Source: Chlamydiia bacterium | GTDB taxonomy: Bacteria; Chlamydiota; Chlamydiia; Chlamydiales; FEN-1388 | Assembly: GCA_023269335.1 (NCBI GenBank) | Contig: JAHFTM010000078.1 | Span: 1-7,721, forward strand | DNA length: 7,721 bases | Direction of reading: 5' to 3' | Part shown: piece after piece, positions 1 to 5,718 of the stretch | Position numbering within the stretch: position 1 is the stretch's first letter | How the letters are laid out: each line of letters opens with the position of its first letter | Made by a program: the position numbers and the translations under genes | Notes under the pieces: model-generated | Seen by the model: the letters and a program-made list of their open reading frames with translations, nothing else | The model's database searches: none | What the model was told of the DNA's origin: nothing

Positions 1-699
1 ACAACAAGCGGAGTCTCTGTTGGCATTGGCTTAACAATTCCTGCTAAAATACTTCAGCGTGTAATCGACGAGCTTCAAAAGCATGGCAAAGTAGTGCGCG
101 GCTATATAGGTGTCACACCACAAAAAGTTGATAATGACCTTGCCAAACTCTATGGTCTTCCCAAAGCTGAAGGAGCTATTGTCACTGAAGTCATCGAAAA
201 TGGGCCTGCAGCCCAAGCCCACGTCGAGTTTGAAGATATCATCTTGAAGGTCAACGGACGTACTGTTGATAGCCCAGCAGGCTTAAGAAATATCATCTCT
301 CTTTTGCAGCCAGGAGAAAAAGCAGAACTCACGATCAAAAGAGGCGAGAAACTCATCACTCTCATAGTAACAATTGGCTTGCATCCGGAGCAAGCAACGC
401 AAGCATCGGACGTGCAAAATACCCTTGGCATGATTGTCCAAGGGCTGACGCCAGATCTTGCCAAAAAGCTTGGTTACACCGAGGAAAAAGGTGTTATCAT
501 CAAGTATGTAACACCAAATAGCACAGCGCAACTTGCAGGCTTACGCCACGGCCAGCTAATCGTCTCAGTCAACCGCAAACCATGTCGCACACAGGAAGAG
601 TTTTATCAGCTCATCCGTGAGTATTCTGCTGACTCGCAAATACTTTTGTTAGTCAAAGATGGCTCGTCGACACGCTTTGTGATTTTAAAGATGCAATAA
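1..699 (+). CDS. htrA: HtrA/DegP-family serine endoprotease, 3' part (two PDZ domains)
   Basis: This is the 3' part of an open frame that enters from the left edge; 232 residues are visible. Residues 3-15 (SGVSVGIGLTIPA) match the last strand of the trypsin-like domain of DegP/DegQ proteases, where family members have a GIGFAIP-type motif. The catalytic triad lies upstream, outside the window. PDZ1 covers about residues 33-126, starting RGYIGV and containing the DIILKVNGRTV core. PDZ2 covers about 140-230, starting LGMIVQGLTP and including GLRHGQLIVSVNRKP. In this family the protein is a periplasmic protease/chaperone that degrades or refolds misfolded envelope proteins, and the PDZ domains bind substrate C-termini and control oligomer assembly. 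The frame ends in TAA. The next gene starts 10 bp later on the same strand, so the two are probably cotranscribed. The family call is firm; choosing HtrA over DegQ naming rests on chlamydial usage. Confidence 0.93.
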   Translation, partial: TTSGVSVGIGLTIPAKILQRVIDELQKHGKVVRGYIGVTPQKVDNDLAKLYGLPKAEGAIVTEVIENGPAAQAHVEFEDIILKVNGRTVDSPAGLRNIISLLQPGEKAELTIKRGEKLITLIVTIGLHPEQATQASDVQNTLGMIVQGLTPDLAKKLGYTEEKGVIIKYVTPNSTAQLAGLRHGQLIVSVNRKPCRTQEEFYQLIREYSADSQILLLVKDGSSTRFVILKMQ

Positions 700-709
700 A
701 GAAGTTTTT

Positions 710-1765
710 ATGGCATCAGCTTCTGTTCCTGCGGCGGCTCAATTAGCCGCCCCTTCTTCTCTTCCTCAACATGTAACTTTAGAAGATCTTACTATTTATT
801 CTGGACATCGCGCTGGTTTGTACGGCGTATTGGGCAGAAGAATTGTCAAGCCACTATCTGCTGAAACAAGAACAGCTTTTAACACCAGAATAGATGCTAT
901 TTTGCAAAGATATGTCGTCGGAGTTGAAGATACACTTCCTAAAATAAGTAAACCTGAGCTACTACAGACATATCCACGCAAAAATCTTACTGAAAAGCAC
1001 GGAGCCTTGCTTGAGTATCTAGCCTACAGAACACAGGCCTTTGTAATTGCCGGTGTCTGCCTAGAGCAACAGATGCAAATGTCAATACACGCTCGAAATA
1101 TTACTAGAAAGCATTTGATTCCGCATTTGGAAACAATAGAAAAGGAGCTTTCGGCAGTTTCTCCCGAGGCTGTTTCTATTCTTCTTATAGAAGAGGATCA
1201 CCGTAATAACGTTCACAAGCACCTCTCGAAGAATCTTTGTACGATTTTCAATCTAGATGACGCGACCTTTTCTAGGTTTAAAGAGATTGCCGCGAAAATT
1301 GTTCAAGCAAAATTTAGACCACTGCATGTCGTCGATCTCACAAATTTATCAAAAACCAGCTCAGAAGCCATAGAGACTGTATTAGCAAGATGGGTGAGCC
1401 CACCAGAAGAAGTATCTCACTTAAGAAAACAGGTGGTGGTAGGAGAAGAGTTGCATCAACAGTTTTCTTATCTTTCAAGCGCAGAAACTGCTTTATCTTA
1501 TCTAAGGACTACATACACAACGTCCCTCAAAGCACCTGTTAGTCAAACTGACAGTATCATAAAACCTCTTGCCTACAGCAGCTCTTCAAGTAGTAGCTCT
1601 TCTTCAAGTAGTAGCTCTTCTTCAAGTAGTAGCTCTTCTTCAAGTAGTAGCTCTTCTTCAAGTAGTAGCTCTTCTTCAAGTAGTAGCTCTTCTTCAAGTA
1701 GTAGCTCTTCTTCGAGTGCAGCTCCTGTCACCGAGGCAGATTTAGTTCAAAAGACTAAAAAATAA
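710..1765 (+). CDS. Hypothetical protein with a 47-residue C-terminal polyserine tract
   Basis: I do not recognise this 351-residue protein. It starts at an ATG preceded by an AAGAAG Shine-Dalgarno-like stretch about 5 bp upstream, 10 bp after the htrA stop, which suggests one transcript. There is no signal peptide and no transmembrane segment. Residues 1-20 are rich in Ala, Ser and Pro. Residues about 20-285 look mostly alpha-helical and mixed-charge, with a hydrophobic patch near 110-118 (AFVIAGVCL). Residues 290-336 are serine only, followed by a 15-residue tail (AAPVTEADLVQKTKK). The serine tract is written by an 18-bp repeat that uses four serine codons. A low-complexity Ser linker and an unstructured Ser/Ala N-terminus are compatible with a secreted chlamydial effector, but no motif proves this. 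The codon pattern of the body resembles the neighbouring genes, and the long intact frame supports a real gene. Confidence 0.85.
   Translation: MASASVPAAAQLAAPSSLPQHVTLEDLTIYSGHRAGLYGVLGRRIVKPLSAETRTAFNTRIDAILQRYVVGVEDTLPKISKPELLQTYPRKNLTEKHGALLEYLAYRTQAFVIAGVCLEQQMQMSIHARNITRKHLIPHLETIEKELSAVSPEAVSILLIEEDHRNNVHKHLSKNLCTIFNLDDATFSRFKEIAAKIVQAKFRPLHVVDLTNLSKTSSEAIETVLARWVSPPEEVSHLRKQVVVGEELHQQFSYLSSAETALSYLRTTYTTSLKAPVSQTDSIIKPLAYSSSSSSSSSSSSSSSSSSSSSSSSSSSSSSSSSSSSSSSSSSSSSSSAAPVTEADLVQKTKK
1589..1714 (+). repeat. 18-bp minisatellite (7 units) encoding polyserine
   Basis: The unit AGTAGTAGCTCTTCTTCA occurs six times perfectly in tandem (1589-1696). A seventh copy differs only in its last base (TCG, 1697-1714). 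A partial, slightly diverged copy precedes the array from 1577. Each unit is six serine codons (AGT AGT AGC TCT TCT TCA). Because the unit is a multiple of three, loss or gain of units keeps the frame open and changes only linker length. Perfect identity at the DNA level, including synonymous positions, indicates recent expansion or homogenisation rather than old selection on serine alone. Confidence 0.95.
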
Positions 1766-1775
1766 TTTCAGAGTG

Positions 1776-1798
1776 CTATATGTCTTAACATAGTTTTT
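1776..1798 (+). terminator. Candidate intrinsic terminator after the polyserine gene
   Basis: Ten bases past the TAA, CTAT-a-TGT (1776-1783) can pair with ACATAG (1788-1793) around the loop CTTA, leaving one bulged A. Five T residues (1794-1798) follow directly. The stem is AT-rich and short, so it would be weak. The position, between two convergent genes and oriented to end the htrA-side transcript, is what makes it plausible. No equally good hairpin with a T-run is seen for the minus-strand operon. Confidence 0.4.
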
Positions 1799-1840
1799 GC
1801 ACCCATAGCTTATTGACGCGGGTGGGCATGTGGGGGATCG

Positions 1841-2998
1841 TCAAGCCGACAAGCTCTGTCCAGCAAAATCTTTAAACGTTTGTGATGATCGAACAGGGTT
1901 CAACTCTTCTGATTTCAAGATAGTCGCCATATCAAATGAAGCCTCGTTCTCTCCCTCTTTTTGCACCGATTTCAGCCAGTTGACAGTAACATCTGCTTTT
2001 TGAAGATGAGCTGCGGAAAAGGCATTTAAAAGCGCACAGTCACTACCCCCTACCCCTTCGATATACAGCTTTTCACCTGCTTTGAGTGCCTCTTGGTACG
2101 CTTCTGCTTCAAAGGCTGCTAGCTGTAAAAGTGCCAAACCTTGGATTGAAAGACGATTTTTTGCTCCCATTAGCCGCTGAAAGGCTTTTTTTGGCTGTTT
2201 TGTCATGATCAGGTAGTGTGCAAGCTTTTCCAATGCTTCGATATAAGCATCACTTTGTCCTTGGCTTTCATCACACAGCTTTTCTAAACGCTGAATCGCT
2301 GCATCCGGCTTTTCTGATAGCCACTCGCCTATGGCTTTGTCAATTTCTTCGGTGATTTGATTTTCTACATCTGTACGCCCTTTAAACTTAGCTTGCTTCC
2401 AAGCACGAAAACTTTCAAAAGCAAATAAGAGAAAAAAGGAGCTCATCAAAACAGAATGAAGGATCATGAATGTGAGGCCAAATACAATTGCGAGGAGCGC
2501 ACTCAAAAAATAAGAAAAGCGCAAGCCTGCATGGCCAAAGAAGTTTTCAAAGACAATCGCCATCAGCTTTCCACCATCAAGTGGATGGACCGGCAAAAGG
2601 TTCAGCATGCTCCAGATAATATTCGCAACTACAATAGTGTAAAGAGCACTGGCAACTGCCTGTGAACTTGCTGGGATGATATAGACAACAGCAGCAAGTA
2701 AAAAACCAGCAAGTGGCCCCATAGCAATACAAAAAAACTCTTTTAGTGGCGTAAGTTCCGCCCCTTTCTCGCGAATGGTAACGCCGCCAAAAGCAGTGAG
2801 TTCAATGCGCACGCGCTGGCCCCAGTAGATCGCAGTTAGAGCATGTCCAAGCTCATGAACAACAACTGAAAGCAGTACCACACCTATCCAAAAAAAGATC
2901 TGCAATGGGGCAGTTGAATTGAGGAAACCAATGAAGAAAGAAAGAATCCAAAAAGAAGGCTGTATGGATAGGGGTATTTTTTTAAATAGTGTAATCAT
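1841..2998 (-). CDS. M50 (site-2 protease / SpoIVFB-like) membrane zinc metalloprotease with helical C-terminal tail
   Basis: A 385-residue polytopic membrane protein. The zinc site HELGH is at residues 48-52 inside a hydrophobic segment. The second family motif, [11 protein letters not shown] (133-143), supplies the third zinc ligand, Asp141. Other likely membrane segments are about 14-28, 33-58, 88-110, 118-140 and 160-195. No PDZ domain is inserted, unlike RseP, so the architecture is closer to SpoIVFB-type M50B enzymes. Known family members cleave substrates within the membrane and release signalling domains. Residues about 205-385 are soluble and built of helix pairs rich in Ala, Leu and Lys, reminiscent of TPR repeats; this is inferred from pattern only. 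The ATG overlaps the sucD stop as ATGA, and an AGGGA Shine-Dalgarno-like sequence lies just upstream inside sucD. Translational coupling to sucD is therefore likely. The substrate is unknown. Confidence 0.88.
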   Translation of the reverse strand: MITLFKKIPLSIQPSFWILSFFIGFLNSTAPLQIFFWIGVVLLSVVVHELGHALTAIYWGQRVRIELTAFGGVTIREKGAELTPLKEFFCIAMGPLAGFLLAAVVYIIPASSQAVASALYTIVVANIIWSMLNLLPVHPLDGGKLMAIVFENFFGHAGLRFSYFLSALLAIVFGLTFMILHSVLMSSFFLLFAFESFRAWKQAKFKGRTDVENQITEEIDKAIGEWLSEKPDAAIQRLEKLCDESQGQSDAYIEALEKLAHYLIMTKQPKKAFQRLMGAKNRLSIQGLALLQLAAFEAEAYQEALKAGEKLYIEGVGGSDCALLNAFSAAHLQKADVTVNWLKSVQKEGENEASFDMATILKSEELNPVRSSQTFKDFAGQSLSA

Positions 2999-3888
2999 TT
3001 GTTCCCTTGTTCTTTTTTACCTATAATTTCAGCAACCCTTTGACCTATGTCTGCTGGGTTTTCAACTACGTGTACATGAGCTTTTCTGAGCGCTGAAATT
3101 TTACTTTCAGCAGTCCCTGAGCCTTGCGAAATGATAGCGCCAGCATGACCCATTCTTTTTCCAACAGGCGCAGTCACTCCTGCAATGAAAGCAACTACTG
3201 GCTTTGAAAAATGTCGCTTCATCCACTCTGCTGCCTCTTCTTCAGCAAAGCCGCCAATTTCTCCAAGAAGCACTACAGCATCAGTCTGAGGGTCATTTTC
3301 AAAGAGAGTGAGCACATCAATGAAATTTGTGCCATTTAAGGGATCGCCGCCTATTCCCACACAGCTACTTTGTCCAAGACCTTGGGAAGTGATTTGATAG
3401 ACAGCTTCGTAAGTAAGTGTGCCTGAGCGCGAGACAACACCTATGCTGCCTGGCCTGTGGATATAGCCTGGCATGATGCCTACCTTACACTCCCCTGGAG
3501 TGATAATTCCAGGGCAATTTGGGCCTATTAAGCGGCTTTTGGCACTTTTTTTAAAGACATTTTTTACTTCCAACATATCCTGCACAGGAATGCCTTCGGT
3601 GATACAGATAATCAATTCAATACCGGCGCGCTCAGCTTCTAAAATAGCCTCTTTAGCAAAAGGGGGCGGCACAAAAATCATTGACACATCGCAACCAGTC
3701 TTCTCTTTTGCTTCTTGGCAGTTTTCAAAAATAGGTAAACCAAAAATCTCCTGGCCACCTTTTTTAGGTGTCACACCACCAACTATATTTGTGCCATACT
3801 CTAAGCACTGTTTTGTGTGAAAACTTCCCGATTTTCCGGTGATGCCCTGGCAGATAACCTTACTTTTTTTACTCACGAAAATTGACAT
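2995..3888 (-). CDS. sucD: Succinyl-CoA synthetase (ADP/GDP-forming) alpha subunit
   Basis: The 297-residue length is close to that of other bacterial SucD proteins. The N-terminal CoA-binding Rossmann fold shows [13 protein letters not shown] (15-27) and [10 protein letters not shown] (36-45). The ligase part shows [20 protein letters not shown] (122-141), [11 protein letters not shown] (153-163) and [14 protein letters not shown] (178-191). His248, in KRMGHAGAI, corresponds to the phosphorylated active-site histidine (His246 of E. coli). With SucC it makes succinate from succinyl-CoA in the TCA cycle, with substrate-level phosphorylation of NDP. The gene starts at an ATG 12 bp after the sucC stop, with an AGGGTG Shine-Dalgarno-like sequence 5 bp before it. 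Its TGA overlaps the start of the downstream M50 protease. All key motifs look intact. Confidence 0.97.
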   Translation of the reverse strand: MSIFVSKKSKVICQGITGKSGSFHTKQCLEYGTNIVGGVTPKKGGQEIFGLPIFENCQEAKEKTGCDVSMIFVPPPFAKEAILEAERAGIELIICITEGIPVQDMLEVKNVFKKSAKSRLIGPNCPGIITPGECKVGIMPGYIHRPGSIGVVSRSGTLTYEAVYQITSQGLGQSSCVGIGGDPLNGTNFIDVLTLFENDPQTDAVVLLGEIGGFAEEEAAEWMKRHFSKPVVAFIAGVTAPVGKRMGHAGAIISQGSGTAESKISALRKAHVHVVENPADIGQRVAEIIGKKEQGNK

Positions 3889-3900
3889 ATGAACACCCTA

Positions 3901-5064
3901 TTATCCCTTAGCACACTTGACAACACGTTCAGCTGCCCCATCAAATGTATCACAGACAAGCACGTTAGGGCAAAAATCGTGTAAAATTTTTTTCGCCTCG
4001 TCCACATTCGTACCTTCCATACGACAGACAATGGGTATCTTGACCTTCTCACCATGTAAAACCTCTTTCAGCGCTAAAGCAATGGTGGCACAGTTCATAA
4101 TGCCGCCGAAAATGTTGATTAAGATAGCCTTAACCTGAGGATCTGAAAGAAGAAGTTTAAAACCACTGCACACCTTTTCCTGTGTTGCTCCACCACCGAC
4201 ATCTAAAAAATTTGCCGGTTTGCCACCTTTAAAATAGATCAGATCCATCGTTGCCATAGCAAGCCCTGCACCATTGACCATACAGCCGATGGTACCCTTT
4301 AAATTGACGAAAGCTAAGTCAAATTCTTTGGCCAAAGCCTCTTGTGGACTGATTTGAGTGACATCATACATCTGAACTACTTTCGGCTGACGAAAAAGGG
4401 CATTATCATCCACGCTCAGTTTCATATCGACTGCTGTAAGGTGCCCCTCGTTAGTTTCTACAAGTGGATTGATTTCTAAAAGAGTGGCATCATAGGTAAA
4501 AAAGGCCTGAATTAATCCTTCAATAATCTTTTTTCCCTCTTCTTGAATGGTACCCTGCCAGCCAAGAAAGCAAGCTACCCTTTCGAATTGCTCTAAAGCT
4601 AGCCCTGTATCCTTGAAAAGGGGCTCTACATGAATATGGCTGGGTGTGCCTTTGGCTACTTGTTCAATCTCTGTACCGCCAGCTTTCGACACGAGAAGTG
4701 AAACTTCCGCTTTTTTGCGATCAATGGTGATGCCCACATAGTACTCTTTAGAAAAACTGACAAGTGGGGATAGCAAAATTTTATTGGCTACAAGCCCATC
4801 GGGACCTGTTTGTTCGTTGACAATCTTCATCCCCAAAAGCTTTTTAGCAGCCTCTACAATCTCTTCTGGGGTTTGAGCAATTTTTACTCCGCCTGCCTTG
4901 CCTCGTCCACCGGCATGCACCTGCACTTTAACGACAGCTTTATCAAGTGCCTGATCTTGGATGATATTTTCTACCTCAAAAAGAGAGCTTGCTACAAAGA
5001 ATGGGGGCATGGGAATGCCAAATTTTTGTAAAAGCTCTTTTGCCTGAAATTCATGGAGTTCCAT
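3901..5064 (-). CDS. sucC: Succinyl-CoA synthetase (ADP/GDP-forming) beta subunit
   Basis: At 387 residues this is almost the same length as E. coli SucC. It begins with the family signature MELHEFQAKELL. ATP-grasp landmarks are KVQVHAGGRGKAGGV (46-60), LEINPLVET (196-204) and AVDMKLSVDDNA (211-222). The C-terminal ligase domain has VNGAGLAMATMD (263-274), NFLDVGGGA (285-293), INIFGGIMNCATIA (316-329) and CRMEGTNVDE (347-356). The beta subunit binds nucleotide and, with SucD, closes the catalytic cycle. Nucleotide preference (ATP or GTP) cannot be judged safely by eye. It is the first gene of the minus-strand operon sucC-sucD-M50 and is divergent from the lipoprotein gene. The start is fixed by homology, with a TAAGGG sequence a few bases upstream as ribosome binding site. 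Confidence 0.97.
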   Translation of the reverse strand: MELHEFQAKELLQKFGIPMPPFFVASSLFEVENIIQDQALDKAVVKVQVHAGGRGKAGGVKIAQTPEEIVEAAKKLLGMKIVNEQTGPDGLVANKILLSPLVSFSKEYYVGITIDRKKAEVSLLVSKAGGTEIEQVAKGTPSHIHVEPLFKDTGLALEQFERVACFLGWQGTIQEEGKKIIEGLIQAFFTYDATLLEINPLVETNEGHLTAVDMKLSVDDNALFRQPKVVQMYDVTQISPQEALAKEFDLAFVNLKGTIGCMVNGAGLAMATMDLIYFKGGKPANFLDVGGGATQEKVCSGFKLLLSDPQVKAILINIFGGIMNCATIALALKEVLHGEKVKIPIVCRMEGTNVDEAKKILHDFCPNVLVCDTFDGAAERVVKCAKG

Positions 5065-5108
5065 AGGCCCTTAGAAATTGTATTGTCATCTTTACCTCAT
5101 GCTAACTT

Positions 5109-5137
5109 ATTGTAAGCTATGGCACCACAATTTTTAA
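5109..5137 (-). promoter_or_regulatory. Candidate sigma-70-type promoter for sucC operon
   Basis: Reading the minus strand, TACAAT (5114-5109, five of six consensus bases) lies 17 bp downstream of TTAAAA (5137-5132, a weak -35). A start near 5102 would leave a leader of about 38 nt before the sucC ATG, enough for its ribosome binding site. A second pair, TTAGCA / TACAAT (5105-5100 and 5082-5077), also has 17-bp spacing but would leave too short a leader. This was assigned by eye and is weak. Confidence 0.3.
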
Positions 5138-5205
5138 AAAAGCCACCGCAGCAAAGAACACTCTTGCAAACATTTAAAAATTTTTGTTATACAATAGATC
5201 AATAA
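5119..5205 (+). other. 28-codon mini-ORF with an ftsY-like start; probable relic or chance
   Basis: An ATG at 5119 opens 28 codons ending in TAA at 5203-5205. The product begins MAPQFLKK, and the nearby ftsY product begins MVLQFLKS. At the DNA level 5101-5140 matches 5701-5740 without gaps at about 29 of 40 positions, counted by eye. No ribosome binding site precedes the ATG, and a likely promoter for the next gene lies inside the frame. It is therefore more likely a decayed duplicate of the ftsY start region, or coincidence, than a translated gene. Confidence 0.25.
5164..5193 (+). promoter_or_regulatory. Candidate extended -10 promoter for the lipoprotein gene
   Basis: TTGCAA (5164-5169) is followed after 18 bp by TATACA (5188-5193), preceded by TG at 5185-5186, giving an extended -10 pattern TGnTATACA. 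An overlapping TACAAT (5190-5195) is a second reading of the -10 box. Transcription from about 5200 would give a leader of about 24 nt carrying the strong AGGAG sequence at 5214-5218, 5 bp before the ATG at 5224. Confidence 0.45.
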
Positions 5206-5223
5206 AACAAACGAGGAGATTTT

Positions 5224-5586
5224 ATGCTGTCCAAAAATATACTCTTTTCTCTAGGTATCGCGCTGAGTGCTTGCAGTGGATGTGCACCTGCAAATTCATC
5301 CGCATCTACTACCTTATCAAAAGGCGTGCCACTGACGCCCCAAGAAGAAGCTCTTGCAAAAATGAATGCTCAAATCAAACAACTAAAAGATGAGCAAGAA
5401 GTTTTAAATGCACAAGTCTATGAAGCAAATGATGAGGCAATGCGTCAAGAATTTAACCATAATTGGATGACTTATGAGGGCGATGTTTCCTCACAAGAAG
5501 ATGTAGAAGCGCGCCTCAAGGAAATCGATTCGCTACTCACTGAGCTCCAAAAGCAAAAGCAAGCATTACAAAGTACGATTCCTTAG
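5224..5586 (+). CDS. Small coiled-coil lipoprotein, function unknown
   Basis: A 120-residue protein starting at an ATG with a good AGGAG ribosome binding site (5214-5218). The N-terminus MLSKNILFSLGIALSAC has a basic residue, a hydrophobic core and the lipobox LSAC with Cys17 as the predicted lipidated residue; a second Cys follows at position 20. After a Ser/Thr-rich linker (23-33), residues about 38-75 and 90-117 are strongly helical and charged with heptad-like spacing (KMNAQIKQLKDEQEVL and ARLKEIDSLLTELQKQ), suggesting a helical hairpin or oligomeric coiled coil. It is probably anchored in an envelope membrane facing the periplasm. I do not recognise a family. It sits between the divergent sucC operon and ftsY, and from memory this slot lacks such a gene in Chlamydia. 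It could be a structural or periplasm-spanning lipoprotein; that is only inference. Confidence 0.8.
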   Translation: MLSKNILFSLGIALSACSGCAPANSSASTTLSKGVPLTPQEEALAKMNAQIKQLKDEQEVLNAQVYEANDEAMRQEFNHNWMTYEGDVSSQEDVEARLKEIDSLLTELQKQKQALQSTIP

Positions 5587-5602
5587 TCACTCTTAAAACA
5601 GC

Positions 5603-5670
5603 TATCTTGCTCAAAATCGACATTTGCTAGTTTTGAGCAGGATGAGTTGACATAAACATCCTGCTCATAA
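5603..5670. repeat. Three copies of a 14-nt word in alternating orientation upstream of ftsY
   Basis: TTTTGAGCAGGATG (5631-5644, plus strand) recurs on the minus strand at 5657-5670 as TTATGAGCAGGATG (13 of 14 identical) and at 5603-5616 as TTTTGAGCAAGATA (12 of 14). The consensus is TTWTGAGCARGATR. The middle copy can pair with either flanking copy. The left pairing is a 14-bp stem with two G-U pairs and a 14-nt loop. The right pairing is an 11-bp perfect stem (5634-5644 with 5657-5667) and a 12-nt loop. The two stems exclude each other. No T-run follows either stem, so this is not a standard terminator. It may be a protein-binding operator array or a switching RNA. Confidence 0.85.
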
Positions 5671-5674
5671 TTAT
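5647..5674 (+). promoter_or_regulatory. Candidate ftsY promoter embedded in the 14-nt repeat array
   Basis: A perfect TTGACA (-35) lies at 5647-5652, between the second and third copies of the 14-nt word. Sixteen bp further, AATTAT (5669-5674) matches four of six bases of the -10 consensus. The third copy (5657-5670) fills the spacer. Transcription from about 5681 would leave a leader of about 38 nt before the ATG at 5719. The weak -10 would suit an activated or otherwise regulated promoter. Confidence 0.4.
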
Positions 5675-5718
5675 TGATATCGCAGATTTTTGACCATTTT
5701 GCTATAGTATTGCGCACT

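Noticed and set aside
1589..1714. 18-bp direct repeats considered as a CRISPR-like or non-coding satellite array
   Set aside because: Units are contiguous with no spacers and stay in frame with a long coding region as serine codons.
1819..1837. Canonical G-quadruplex
   Set aside because: Only three runs of three or more G are present, so a standard four-run quadruplex cannot form without splitting the five-G run.
5184..5393. 69-codon plus-strand frame overlapping the lipoprotein gene
   Set aside because: It is in a different frame from a well-supported lipoprotein with its own ribosome binding site and lipobox, and it has no start signals of its own.
5690..5708. TTGACC and TATAGT as an ftsY promoter
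   Set aside because: The spacing between the boxes is only 7 bp, far too short for a sigma-70-type promoter.
5674..5718. Upstream TTG start extending FtsY by 15 residues
   Set aside because: The extension overlaps the proposed -10 region, has no ribosome binding site, and gives residues unlike an FtsY N-terminus. The ATG at 5719 fits better, though it also lacks a clear ribosome binding site.
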